Of a DNA stretch of 64,000 nucleotides, positions 1 to 8,892 are shown piece by piece. Location of the stretch: assembly GCA_012729535.1 (NCBI GenBank), contig JAAYCY010000055.1, forward strand, positions 62,001 through 126,000, written 5' to 3'. The notes beneath the pieces are model-generated. The model saw nothing but the letters and a program-made list of their open reading frames with translations, had not been told where the DNA came from and did no database searches. Source of the stretch: Methanomicrobiales archaeon. Its GTDB lineage: Archaea; Halobacteriota; Methanomicrobia; Methanomicrobiales; Methanospirillaceae. Made by a program: the position numbers and the translations under genes. Each line of letters begins with the position of its first letter. Position 1 is the first letter of the stretch.

Positions 1-1276
1 CGATCATTATCACCGATTCATGGGCACTTTCAATAAATGAACGAAGCCTGGATTCACTATCCAGAAGGGCTGTCTCAGTTTTTTTTCTCTCGGTAATGTC
101 CATGATAATAGCGATAAAGACCCTTTTTGTCCCATATTCAGCGATCTGGAGATGTACCTCTACCGGATAGGTGGTCTTGTCTTTTCTTTGGTGAATCGTG
201 AGAAAAATAATTTTGTCTGATTTGCCATTTCGAAGAGGGGTAACCTTTAATTCAAATGATTCATCGGTAAATTCAGGCTTGATATCCAGGGGTGTCATCT
301 CTTTAAGTTCTTCAAGGGTAAACCCAAGGTTTGTTATGGCACCCTTGTTGACATACAAAAATAACAGGGTATCAGAGTCGAATATGTAAATCTCATTTAA
401 TGATTTGTCCAGAATATCTCCCAGTTGTTTCTTTTCTTCAATGCGTTCAGAGAGTTCGGTAATATCTCTGATTGATTCTATTGCACCGGTTATTTCTCCT
501 GCCTGGTTGTAGAGGTTACTGACCTTTATCAGGGTGGTTATCTGTTTTCCTTTTGGATGTGGGAGATTTGTCTGTGCAGTTACAGAATTTCCTGTGCGAT
601 ATATATTGGAATAATATTGTGCAACCTTTTCATCTGGTTCATTGATAAGATCGATGAGAAGGGGTCTTTTCTCACCGTAAAAAGGGATCGCATATTCAAG
701 ATCCCCTTTTCCAATCATAATTTCCGAAGTAATCCCGGTCATTTCTTCGATAGCCCGGTTCCATGCAATGATCCGGCCTTTTTTATCGATTGCAAAGGTT
801 GCATCCGGAAGAAATCCAATGATATCCGAGAGTTTTTTTTCTGACTCCTGAAGTGATAGTTCAGCCTGTCGTCTTCGCGATGCCTGCTGAATCTTGTGTG
901 ATAACTCGGCAAACTGGGCCTGTGGTTCTCCTCCTTTTTGCAGGTAAAAATCAGCTCCGTTATTGATGGCCTCGATTACAACATCCTCACGGCCCCTGCC
1001 GGTGAAAAGAATAAACGGAATATCCCCGTGCAACTCCCGCACGGTTTTTAGAAAAGAAATTCCGTCCATTTCTGGCATCAGGTAATCAGAGATGATACAA
1101 TCAAATGTATGCTGCTCTATTAATGTAAGAGCTTTTTTTGCTGAAGAAACAGTTTCAATGGTAAATTCACCTGTTCGTTCGAGAAAGATCTTGCAAAGCA
1201 TCAGGAGGTCCTGTTCGTCATCTACATACAGGACGGAAATTTTTTGCCTTTGATTGGTGGGGCCAGTTTCATTCAT
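1..1276 (-). CDS. Response-regulator receiver plus PAS sensor protein (C-terminus beyond window)
   Basis: Signalling protein read leftward and cut by the window edge after about 425 codons, so its output domain is not visible. Residues 10-125 form a receiver domain with all canonical residues: the acidic pair in VLYVDDEQD, the phospho-acceptor Asp in IISDYLMPEMDG, the Thr in ILFTGRG and the Lys in FYLQKGG. Then come a PAS domain (FAIDKKGRIIAWNRAIEEMTG), its PAC end (AIESIRDIT), a second PAS/PAC ending IIMDITERKKTE, and the start of a third (LRSFIESAHESVMIID). The family is usually cytosolic and often ends in a histidine kinase; that part is inference here. The ATG at 1276 sits directly before the receiver. 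Its first PAS closely resembles PAS domains in the two kinases at 3430-11703, so the three probably share ancestry. Confidence 0.88.
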   Translation of the reverse strand, partial: MNETGPTNQRQKISVLYVDDEQDLLMLCKIFLERTGEFTIETVSSAKKALTLIEQHTFDCIISDYLMPEMDGISFLKTVRELHGDIPFILFTGRGREDVVIEAINNGADFYLQKGGEPQAQFAELSHKIQQASRRRQAELSLQESEKKLSDIIGFLPDATFAIDKKGRIIAWNRAIEEMTGITSEIMIGKGDLEYAIPFYGEKRPLLIDLINEPDEKVAQYYSNIYRTGNSVTAQTNLPHPKGKQITTLIKVSNLYNQAGEITGAIESIRDITELSERIEEKKQLGDILDKSLNEIYIFDSDTLLFLYVNKGAITNLGFTLEELKEMTPLDIKPEFTDESFELKVTPLRNGKSDKIIFLTIHQRKDKTTYPVEVHLQIAEYGTKRVFIAIIMDITERKKTETALLDSESRLRSFIESAHESVIMI

Positions 1277-1572
1277 GATTACACATGGGATTAATGCCAG
1301 TTTTCCTTAAAAATCCGATATTATTATCACAATTTAGACCGGACGTAGTACATATTGAATTATACTAATATATGACTAATGATAAGCGGGAAAGGTCAAA
1401 AAGGTATTTGCCGGTATTATGCCTGAGTGTTATATCAGGAATGGTTATGGAACGCACAAGATATCTGTCACCCGGTTTTCTTTAAAAGTAGAATCATTTC
1501 CTCGCTTAAAATGGTAATACTAATTATTTTTCTGGAACACATGGGTGTTCTTTCTCAATTACCATATTTCCG

Positions 1573-2331
1573 TTATGCATCGGACTTTTCCTGTATTGGT
1601 TGTGTCGTCCTGCAATCATAAACGGGCCTTAAGATCGGAGTTATCTGAAGGGCATGGTCATAAGCTTTTATAGCCTCCGAATACCTTCCAAGTCTGCTCA
1701 GAGCCACCCCTAAATTATTCCAAGCACTAGTATATTCCGGCTTTACATGAATTGCCTGTTCATAAGCTTTTATTGCCTCAGGATACTTTCCAAGTCTGCT
1801 GAAGACTACTCCCTTATTATTCCATGCACTGGCATAATCCGGGTCCAGCACCGTTGCCTGTTCATAGGCATCCAGGGATTCAGCGTATCTGGAGAGTCTG
1901 CTCAGCACGACTCCTTTATTAAACCAGATAATCGCATTACTTATCTCACCCCCTGACTTTTGTTTTGTGTCATCTGTATTATTTTCGGATTCAATTATTG
2001 TTTTGATACCGTAAGGAAAATTACCCGGTTCTTTTGTGTGATATCTGCCGTGCGTTGTTTGCTCAGCCGGTTGCTGACTAATAGCGTTGTCTTTGTATTC
2101 TGAATGGTTCGGGGCAGGTAATTCAGTAATGAGATGCTTGTCCCTGGTTTCATTTGCACAACTACTGGAGGTCTCATCAGCATGGCTATAGAATTTTTCA
2201 TCTTCCGGATTTAGTAAATCATGGTCTGAAAAGTCAATGTTATCAAATATGGAATTAAATTCCCTGATATCTTCATCCGGATCGGTGACATTATTGGTTT
2301 TTACTGTTTGCCCAAAATGTAAGAATTTCAT
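1573..2331 (-). CDS. TPR-repeat protein
   Basis: A 252-residue protein with an acidic, low-complexity N-terminal half (residues 1-130, many Asp, Glu, Ser and Asn) and three consecutive tetratricopeptide repeats at about residues 133-235. The repeats are visible as WFNKGVVLSRLSRYAESLDAYEQA, WNNKGVVFSRLGKYPEAIKAYEQA-type units with the usual W-G-A-Y-A-P spacing, the third being WNNLGVALSRLGRYSEAIKAY. TPR arrays are protein-binding scaffolds; no catalytic domain, signal peptide or membrane segment is visible. The near identity of the repeats suggests recent internal duplication. Partner unknown; the nearest neighbours are signalling proteins. Confidence 0.8.
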   Translation of the reverse strand: MKFLHFGQTVKTNNVTDPDEDIREFNSIFDNIDFSDHDLLNPEDEKFYSHADETSSSCANETRDKHLITELPAPNHSEYKDNAISQQPAEQTTHGRYHTKEPGNFPYGIKTIIESENNTDDTKQKSGGEISNAIIWFNKGVVLSRLSRYAESLDAYEQATVLDPDYASAWNNKGVVFSRLGKYPEAIKAYEQAIHVKPEYTSAWNNLGVALSRLGRYSEAIKAYDHALQITPILRPVYDCRTTQPIQEKSDA

Positions 2332-2438
2332 ATATCTCTGTATGTATTCATGGTCCCATACTTATAGATCTTTTAACCATCTGGTTAAACATTTAGCACT
2401 GAACGGAATTTAAAATTAAAAAAAACGGAGAAATAAAA

Positions 2439-2651
2439 TTAATTTGACTCTTTTGCCTTTGAGTATGCGTCAAACATACTGTATATCCATACAATCAGGT
2501 AAAAGGGTATGCCGATCAGGATAGTTGAGAGGGCAGCAAAAATTACTGCGGCAACAAATAACAGGATTGCTTTTAATAACTGCCCGGTGTAAAACTGGCC
2601 CAGACCTGGTATGAAAAAGGAGAGAACAAGTGCAATTAGTGGTGAAGCCAT
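2439..2651 (-). CDS. Small TM2-like membrane protein
   Basis: A 70-residue, very hydrophobic protein with two membrane segments (about residues 4-22 and 27-60). The opening ALVLSFFIPGLGQFYTGQ matches the proline-glycine-rich first helix of TM2-type small membrane proteins (PGLGQFYTG signature), and the tail IYSMFDAYSKAKE matches their polar C-terminus. TM2-like proteins are common in archaea and bacteria and have no settled function. The gene stands alone; its stop is about 110 bases from the start of the TPR gene. Confidence 0.75.
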   Translation of the reverse strand: MASPLIALVLSFFIPGLGQFYTGQLLKAILLFVAAVIFAALSTILIGIPFYLIVWIYSMFDAYSKAKESN

Positions 2652-2845
2652 GAGAACAGGTTTTTTTCTGCAACTTATATCTGTTCTGGTTTGCGTGTCC
2701 GGATGAAGAATCAGTTATCATTGGAATACGAGTAATTTAGGTCCTGATTATCAGGAAATCCTATTAGTACAGTATAAATAACCTGTCAGGTAAGGTATGA
2801 TACGCCAACCCTGGCTATCATGATTGGAGGGAGTGTCTTATCCTT

Positions 2846-3111
2846 ATGAGTCGTTTTGTATCACTATCTCTTTTAGGAATTGTTATTGTTAGTGGCTATA
2901 GCTTATGTATCTCCGGTTTATGGGGAGGGAAATGAGACAGTACCAGACAGCGAAGATAGTTCCAGGGTAAACCTCACACATGAAACAAATGGCGATGAAG
3001 TTATGGAAGATCGTAACTGAAAATCTGTCCGGAGATGAGTTACAGTCATTAGTTGCTAATGATACGGTAACTGGTGCGGTTATTGATTATGTAAAAGACG
3101 TATTACAATGA
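2846..3111 (+). pseudogene. Frameshifted small secreted-protein gene
   Basis: Three reading frames join into one plausible small exported protein. From the ATG at 2846 the first frame gives MSRFVSLSLLGIVIV, a signal-peptide start. Around 2890 the reading moves to a second frame (LVAIAYVSPVYGEGNETVPDS, then a polar stretch ending NGDEVMED). Near 3000-3015 it moves again, to KIVTENLSGDELQSLVAND and a stop at 3109-3111. Each frame ends in a stop soon after the join (2928-2930 for the first, about 3018 for the second). The simplest reading is a gene of about 85 residues broken by two indels; sequencing error is the alternative. No family recognised. Confidence 0.5.
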
Positions 3112-3198
3112 GACAAGTAACGATGATTATCAATACAACGAGACTGATAATCTGACCAACTCATCATTTTTTTAATCAATACCCGTTTCGGTTCCACT

Positions 3199-3214
3199 AA
3201 TTATAAATATATAC
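3199..3214 (+). promoter_or_regulatory. Possible TATA element upstream of the large sensor kinase
   Basis: The AT-rich string AATTATAAATATATAC is a good match to an archaeal TATA box and lies in the 318-base gene-free stretch before the kinase. If used, it would give a 5' leader of roughly 200 bases. Nothing else is recognisable in 3112-3429. Assignment rests on sequence likeness only. Confidence 0.3.
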
Positions 3215-3429
3215 CAGAAGTATTCTCTTTTAGATAGGTCGAAAAATAATACATACCTAAAGTGTATGAAAAATCTCCAGTGGTAGTAGGGGTGTGAAGT
3301 TCATATTAATCCTCAATGTTAAATGGCGGAGAGAATAATGGAATGCTTAACAAAATTCATCATTGATCCGTGTTGCCAGGATTTGTCCCAAGGAATGTGT
3401 CCGAATATTTACTATCGGGCAAAAATAAG

Positions 3430-6400
3430 ATGGAAGATATAATCAGGGTTTTATATATCTGTAATGAACCTGATATTCTGGTTCAGGGGAAACAGAGGCT
3501 TGAAAGAAATGGTGAAGTTGCTGTTATTACTTCTCCCGGACCTATTGAAGCATTGGAACTCCTCACATCCTTGTCTTTTGATATTATTGTTACAGATACG
3601 ATAATGCAGGGGATGAATGAAACTACATTTCAGGCTCTTCTTGCAACACGTCAGATAAAAATTCCTTACATCCTATTTTTAGCCGGTGAACGGGATGATG
3701 TAGTAAATGACGCCGTGAATGCAGGAGTAGCCTATTATCTTCGCCGGACCAGTGACATTGATAAAAGTTTTGAAGAATTGGAAACGGTAATACATGAACA
3801 TATCACTCGACAACGGTTTAATGAAAGGATTTCAATTAAGCAGAAAAAAGTTGCAGGCATTATTGATTATCTGCCAGATCCTATGTTTGCCATTGATAAC
3901 GAAGGAATAGTAATAGCATGGAACCTGGCAATGGAAGAATTGACCGGGACTCATCAACGAGACATTATCGGCAGGGGTGATCATGCCTATTCCAGACCTC
4001 TTTATGGAACGAAAAGGACACTGCTGATTGATCTCATTTTTCATGAAGATGAACTTATATCAGGATATTCATCATTTCAAAAAAAGGGTCAGACAATTTC
4101 TGCAGAAAGTTTCATCCCGACACTGTTTGATGGCAGAGGTGCATATGTTCAGGTATATGTCACCCCCCTTTTTGATGAAAATGGGAATCTGACTGGTGCA
4201 ATAGAATCAATCCGGAATATTTCAGATAGAAAAAGTGCAGAATATGATTTGGTAAGGAAAAATGAAGAACTCCAGGCAGCTTACGAAGAGATATCAGCAT
4301 CTGAAGAGGAACTCCGGAGTAATCTGGATGTGTTGGTACGAAAAGAGGAGCAGCTAACCGCGAGTAAAGAGAAATATAAATCGCTCTATGTCAACATGGT
4401 TGAAGGGACCGCTCTTCACGAAATTATTTTTGATGACCAGGGACGTCCGGTTGATTACCGGGTTGTCGATGTGAATCCTGCATTTGAAAATATTATCGGA
4501 ATTTCCCGGGAACAGGCGATTGGAAAGACAAGCCGGGAGTTATTTGGTGTTTCCAAGCCTCCCTACCTTGATATCTATGCGAAGGTTGCTATGTCTGGAG
4601 AACCTGTCAGTTTTGAGGTATATTTCCAGCCGATGAACAAGTTTTTTTTCATCTCCGCATATTGTCCTTACAAGGGAAGTTTTGCATCGACTTTCATTGA
4701 TCTCACTGAAAGCAGGAGGTCAGCTGAAGAGTTACTAACAAGTGAAACCCGCCTAAAAGAAGCACAAAACCTTGCCCTGATTGGAAACTGGGAATTAGAT
4801 CTTACCAATAACCATCTGAAATGGTCAGATGTAATCTATACGATATTTGAGGTAGAGCCTGAACAATTTACGGATTCGTACGAATTTTTTCTCCAGGCAA
4901 TTCATCCAGATGACCGTGAAGCCGTAGATATGGCATTTACTTCATCAATAAAATCACAGACTCCGTATCAGGTAGAACACCGGCTGCTCATGCCGGATGG
5001 AAGGATCAAATATGTCATCGAGCGGTGTCAAACAATATATGATCCCCTGGGAAGTCCTCTACTTTCTGTTGGAACTGTCCAGGATATTACCGAATGGAAA
5101 AAAACCGAGATAAAACTCAAGGAAACGAACGAGTACCTGGAAAGCCTGATAAATATTGCAAATGTTCCAATTATTGTCTGGAATTCCTCGTTCCAGATAA
5201 TCAGGTTGAACCATGCCTTTGAAAACCTTATCGGAAGATCAGCAGAGGAGATAATTGGCAGTTCTTTGGAATTTTTGTTTCCTCCGGATCAGGCGGAACG
5301 GTCAATGCAACTCTTTCGAAGTACATTGGACGGTGTCTGGTGGGATACCACTGAGATTGAACTTTTACACCGGGATGGTTCTCTAAAGATTATTCAATGG
5401 AATTCTGCAACGTTATATTCTTCGGATGGGGTAACACCGGTTGCAACGATAGCTCAGGGCCATGATGTTACCCGTGAGAGAAGACTGGAGAGAGAAAGGG
5501 ATATTGCGTTATCCCAGATTAAGCACAATCTGGCATATCTGGCAATTTTGAATGATGAAATCCGCAATCCTTTAAATAATATCGTAGTTTTGTCTGACCT
5601 CACAGGGAATAATGAATTAGCTCTTCAGATCTCAAATCAGGTTCAGAGAATAGATCTTATGGTCAGCCATCTGGACAAGAGGTGGGTTGAATCTGAAAAA
5701 ATTCTCGATTATCTACGCAAACATCATCAGGTCTCCTTTACAGAAGGAAATGGGGCAGGGGATCGGAAAACAACCTGGGATATCGCAGAATTATTAACAG
5801 AATCTGATAAAGCAGTTCATCCTGACCCGGCCGTTATTTTTAACGAAAATGAGAGTGAATTATTGGAAGTATTGGACAGTATTGATGCTCTCGTATATGT
5901 TGCTGATGTAAAAACGTACGATCTCATCTTTATGAACAGACATGCCCGATCGGTGTTAAAAAACATTGCAGGAGAAAAATGTTATGATTATTTAAACCCG
6001 GATAAAGGAAAACCCTGTCCCACCTGCCTGCAAACGGAATCTTTTGATCAGTGTGACCATTCTGGCTTACATAATTATTACCGTGAATATGTTAATCCTG
6101 GTAATAACCGTTGGTATGGGTCCCAGACCCGAATTATGCGATGGAACGATGGCAGAAAGGTGAGGGTGGTGACCGCGATTGACATCACCCATAACAAAGA
6201 GATGGAACTGAAACTATCCCAGGAAAAATCATTTCTTCTTTTTGCAGAAAGAGTTTTACAGATGGGAAGCTGGCGTTATGACTTTAACACCGGTCTGACG
6301 TCCTGGTCTGATGGATTGTATGACCTGTATGGTCTTGACAATGCTCACCGATCAACTGATGAGGGTCAGCATTTTTTTTCGATGATCCATCCGGAAGACA

Positions 6401-8784
6401 AGGAAAGGGTGTTGCAGATCCAGCAGCTAATAAATGTCGACAGGATACCGAGATCTATTGATTGCCGGATATTACGAAGTGACGGATCCCTTCGCTGGAT
6501 ACATATCGAGGGAAAAAGGGAATATGATAAAAATGGGAATATCATCTCAATATCTGGTATAACTCGTGATGTTACCGAACATGTTTTGGAAAAAAGGGAT
6601 TATTTACTCACGAAACAAAAGTTATCCGGTATTATTTCAGGTAATCATACCGGGACATGGGAGTGGAATTTTCAGACCCAGGAATACAAAATAAATAAAG
6701 AATGGGCTGAAATTCTGGGGTATTCCATCTCCGAGTTGTCTCCGCTTTCACGGGATACGTGGGAACTGTTAATCCATCCTGCCGATATTTCTCGGATGAA
6801 GGAGAGTTTATCCCGTCATTGTTCTGGTGAACTTTCTTTCTTTGAATGTGAAATCAGGTTCAGACATAAATCAGGAAAATGGATATGGACATCTGTTACT
6901 GCAAGTATAATCTCCCGGGATACCGATGGTCTGCCTGAGGTGGTATTTGGAATCTATCGGGATATTACCTGGGAGAGAGAAGTTCTGACACGTCTTAAGG
7001 AGAGTGAAAACCGGTATAAAACCATCTCTGAAATGACGACCGATTTTGTGTTTTCATGTAAGAAAACATCAGATCATGACTGTGTAATTGAATGGATTAC
7101 TGGTAAAGTAGAATTGATTACTGGTTACTCCGAAGAAGAACTGCTCTCTCTTGGATGCCTGAAAAATATTGTGTTACCTGATGATCTTTTTGTTTTTGAT
7201 GACCTTATTCTGTCCCTGCCTGCCGGAGCTAGCAGGAATGGTAATCTCCGGATAGTAAGAAAAGATGGAAGTATCCGGTGGATTGATTTATACTCGAGCG
7301 ATATTTTTACCGGTGATCATGGTATTTCCAGCCAGGTATATTGTGGCTGTAGGGATATTACCCGGCTGATAGAAACTGAGAAAGCACTCAGAAATAGTGA
7401 GAAAAGATATCAGAACCTGGTCCAGAATCTTCCCGGCTGTGTGATTGTTCATAGAGATGGGATAATCCTGTTTGTTAACCAGAGTGGTGTTGATATGATG
7501 GGCCGCACTCTGGAAGAGCTCATCGGGACAAGACTTTTTGAGTATCTTCCTGCTGAATCAATAGATATAATTTCAAAGGTCAGTGGCAAGTTAACGCAGT
7601 ATAATAAAGTTCCCCCCTTTGAAATATCCGTTATATCTTCTGACGGCAGGCGGATCTTTGTAGAAGTCAGAAGTTTAATCATTCTCTATGAAGGAAAACC
7701 TGCTGTTATTAGCGTTTTTTCGGACATATCGTGGAGAAAAGAGATAGAAGATGAGCTGCGGAGAAGTGAAACCCGGTACCGGAACTTTATCGAACATGCT
7801 AATGAAGCGATTGTTGTTGCTCAAAATGGATACCTCTCCCTGATTAATCCCCGTATGGAACATATGTCCGGTTATACCCGTGAAGAACTGATGTCTGTTC
7901 CATATGTCAGTATTATTCATCCCGATGACCAAAACCTGGTTATTGATTCGCATATGAAAAGGATCCATGGTGAAAACCCCCCCTGCCATTATGTCTTTCG
8001 TCTGGTAAAGAAAAACGGTGAGATAACATGGGTAGAAATCAGTGCTGTGCTCATTGAATGGGAAGGAGCTCCTGCTACCCTTAATTTTCTTTCTGATGTT
8101 TCCGAGCGAGTACAGGCAGAGTCAGCATTACGTGAATCAAATAAAAAACTCCGTCTTCTGACTGGTCTTACCCGCCATGATATCTTCAACCAGCTTTCAT
8201 CAATAGATCTTCTCCAAAGACTTGCAATCGAATCCCATGACATTGAAAAGATCCATTATTATATTCGAAATGCCATGGTAGCTGGTGAGAAAATAGAGAG
8301 AATTATTGGTTTCACTCGTGATTATGAAGATTTTGGTATTGTTTCCAGTGGGTGGGAAAGGATATATTCTATCATCAGTTCTGCAACAAATGAAGTTACC
8401 CTTCATGCTATTACAATTGAGAACATGGTACCTGAAAACCTGGAGATCTATGTAGATCCCATTATACGAAAAGTATTTACAACCCTTATTGAAAATGCAG
8501 TGCGACATGGTGGACAAATAACTGGTATCTGGTTTTTCTGTGAGAACAGAGGATTAGAACTGGTCATTGTATGTGAGGATGATGGGACTGGCATCCCGGA
8601 TGAAGAGAAAGAGAAAGTATTTGAACATGGTTTTGGTACCCATACCGGGATAGGTCTTTTCCTTGCACGGGAGATCCTCTCGATCACTGGTCTTTCCATA
8701 CAGGAATGTGGATCGTATGGGTCAGGTGCCAGGTTTGAAATTCTTGTTCCGAAAGAGAAATTCAGATTACCCGGTATAATATGA
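3430..8784 (+). CDS. Giant hybrid sensor histidine kinase: degenerate receiver, ten PAS domains, HATPase
   Basis: About 1784 residues, with no membrane segment seen, so probably a cytosolic sensor. Order: receiver-like domain (1-115); PAS domains starting near residues 135, 320, 440, 565, 805, 920, 1050, 1170, 1300 and 1415; then a kinase core with H-box LTRHDIFNQL near 1575 and an HATPase domain (N-box IENAVRHGG, G1 DDGTGIPDEEKEKVFEHGFG). The receiver keeps its phospho-acceptor Asp56 but has CNE for the usual DDE, Leu84 for Thr and Arg106 for Lys, so normal phosphorylation is doubtful. Between PAS 4 and 5 lies an H-box-like NDEIRNPL (near 708) without the His. An in-frame GTG at 3370 would add 20 residues; Met3430 is preferred because it begins at the domain edge. 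Confidence 0.88.
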   Translation: MEDIIRVLYICNEPDILVQGKQRLERNGEVAVITSPGPIEALELLTSLSFDIIVTDTIMQGMNETTFQALLATRQIKIPYILFLAGERDDVVNDAVNAGVAYYLRRTSDIDKSFEELETVIHEHITRQRFNERISIKQKKVAGIIDYLPDPMFAIDNEGIVIAWNLAMEELTGTHQRDIIGRGDHAYSRPLYGTKRTLLIDLIFHEDELISGYSSFQKKGQTISAESFIPTLFDGRGAYVQVYVTPLFDENGNLTGAIESIRNISDRKSAEYDLVRKNEELQAAYEEISASEEELRSNLDVLVRKEEQLTASKEKYKSLYVNMVEGTALHEIIFDDQGRPVDYRVVDVNPAFENIIGISREQAIGKTSRELFGVSKPPYLDIYAKVAMSGEPVSFEVYFQPMNKFFFISAYCPYKGSFASTFIDLTESRRSAEELLTSETRLKEAQNLALIGNWELDLTNNHLKWSDVIYTIFEVEPEQFTDSYEFFLQAIHPDDREAVDMAFTSSIKSQTPYQVEHRLLMPDGRIKYVIERCQTIYDPLGSPLLSVGTVQDITEWKKTEIKLKETNEYLESLINIANVPIIVWNSSFQIIRLNHAFENLIGRSAEEIIGSSLEFLFPPDQAERSMQLFRSTLDGVWWDTTEIELLHRDGSLKIIQWNSATLYSSDGVTPVATIAQGHDVTRERRLERERDIALSQIKHNLAYLAILNDEIRNPLNNIVVLSDLTGNNELALQISNQVQRIDLMVSHLDKRWVESEKILDYLRKHHQVSFTEGNGAGDRKTTWDIAELLTESDKAVHPDPAVIFNENESELLEVLDSIDALVYVADVKTYDLIFMNRHARSVLKNIAGEKCYDYLNPDKGKPCPTCLQTESFDQCDHSGLHNYYREYVNPGNNRWYGSQTRIMRWNDGRKVRVVTAIDITHNKEMELKLSQEKSFLLFAERVLQMGSWRYDFNTGLTSWSDGLYDLYGLDNAHRSTDEGQHFFSMIHPEDKERVLQIQQLINVDRIPRSIDCRILRSDGSLRWIHIEGKREYDKNGNIISISGITRDVTEHVLEKRDYLLTKQKLSGIISGNHTGTWEWNFQTQEYKINKEWAEILGYSISELSPLSRDTWELLIHPADISRMKESLSRHCSGELSFFECEIRFRHKSGKWIWTSVTASIISRDTDGLPEVVFGIYRDITWEREVLTRLKESENRYKTISEMTTDFVFSCKKTSDHDCVIEWITGKVELITGYSEEELLSLGCLKNIVLPDDLFVFDDLILSLPAGASRNGNLRIVRKDGSIRWIDLYSSDIFTGDHGISSQVYCGCRDITRLIETEKALRNSEKRYQNLVQNLPGCVIVHRDGIILFVNQSGVDMMGRTLEELIGTRLFEYLPAESIDIISKVSGKLTQYNKVPPFEISVISSDGRRIFVEVRSLIILYEGKPAVISVFSDISWRKEIEDELRRSETRYRNFIEHANEAIVVAQNGYLSLINPRMEHMSGYTREELMSVPYVSIIHPDDQNLVIDSHMKRIHGENPPCHYVFRLVKKNGEITWVEISAVLIEWEGAPATLNFLSDVSERVQAESALRESNKKLRLLTGLTRHDIFNQLSSIDLLQRLAIESHDIEKIHYYIRNAMVAGEKIERIIGFTRDYEDFGIVSSGWERIYSIISSATNEVTLHAITIENMVPENLEIYVDPIIRKVFTTLIENAVRHGGQITGIWFFCENRGLELVIVCEDDGTGIPDEEKEKVFEHGFGTHTGIGLFLAREILSITGLSIQECGSYGSGARFEILVPKEKFRLPGII

Positions 8785-8892
8785 GGTACCTCTTTATAGG
8801 TGTTTATAAAGCGGATTCAGAATGAGTCTTAAAAACCGGTTTATTCGTTATGAAGAAATTATGTATTAATCCAACGACTTTTCTGCAAAATC

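Noticed and set aside
3370-3429. GTG start 20 codons before the giant kinase
   Set aside because: No ribosome site and sequence lies outside the receiver domain; kept as an alternative only.
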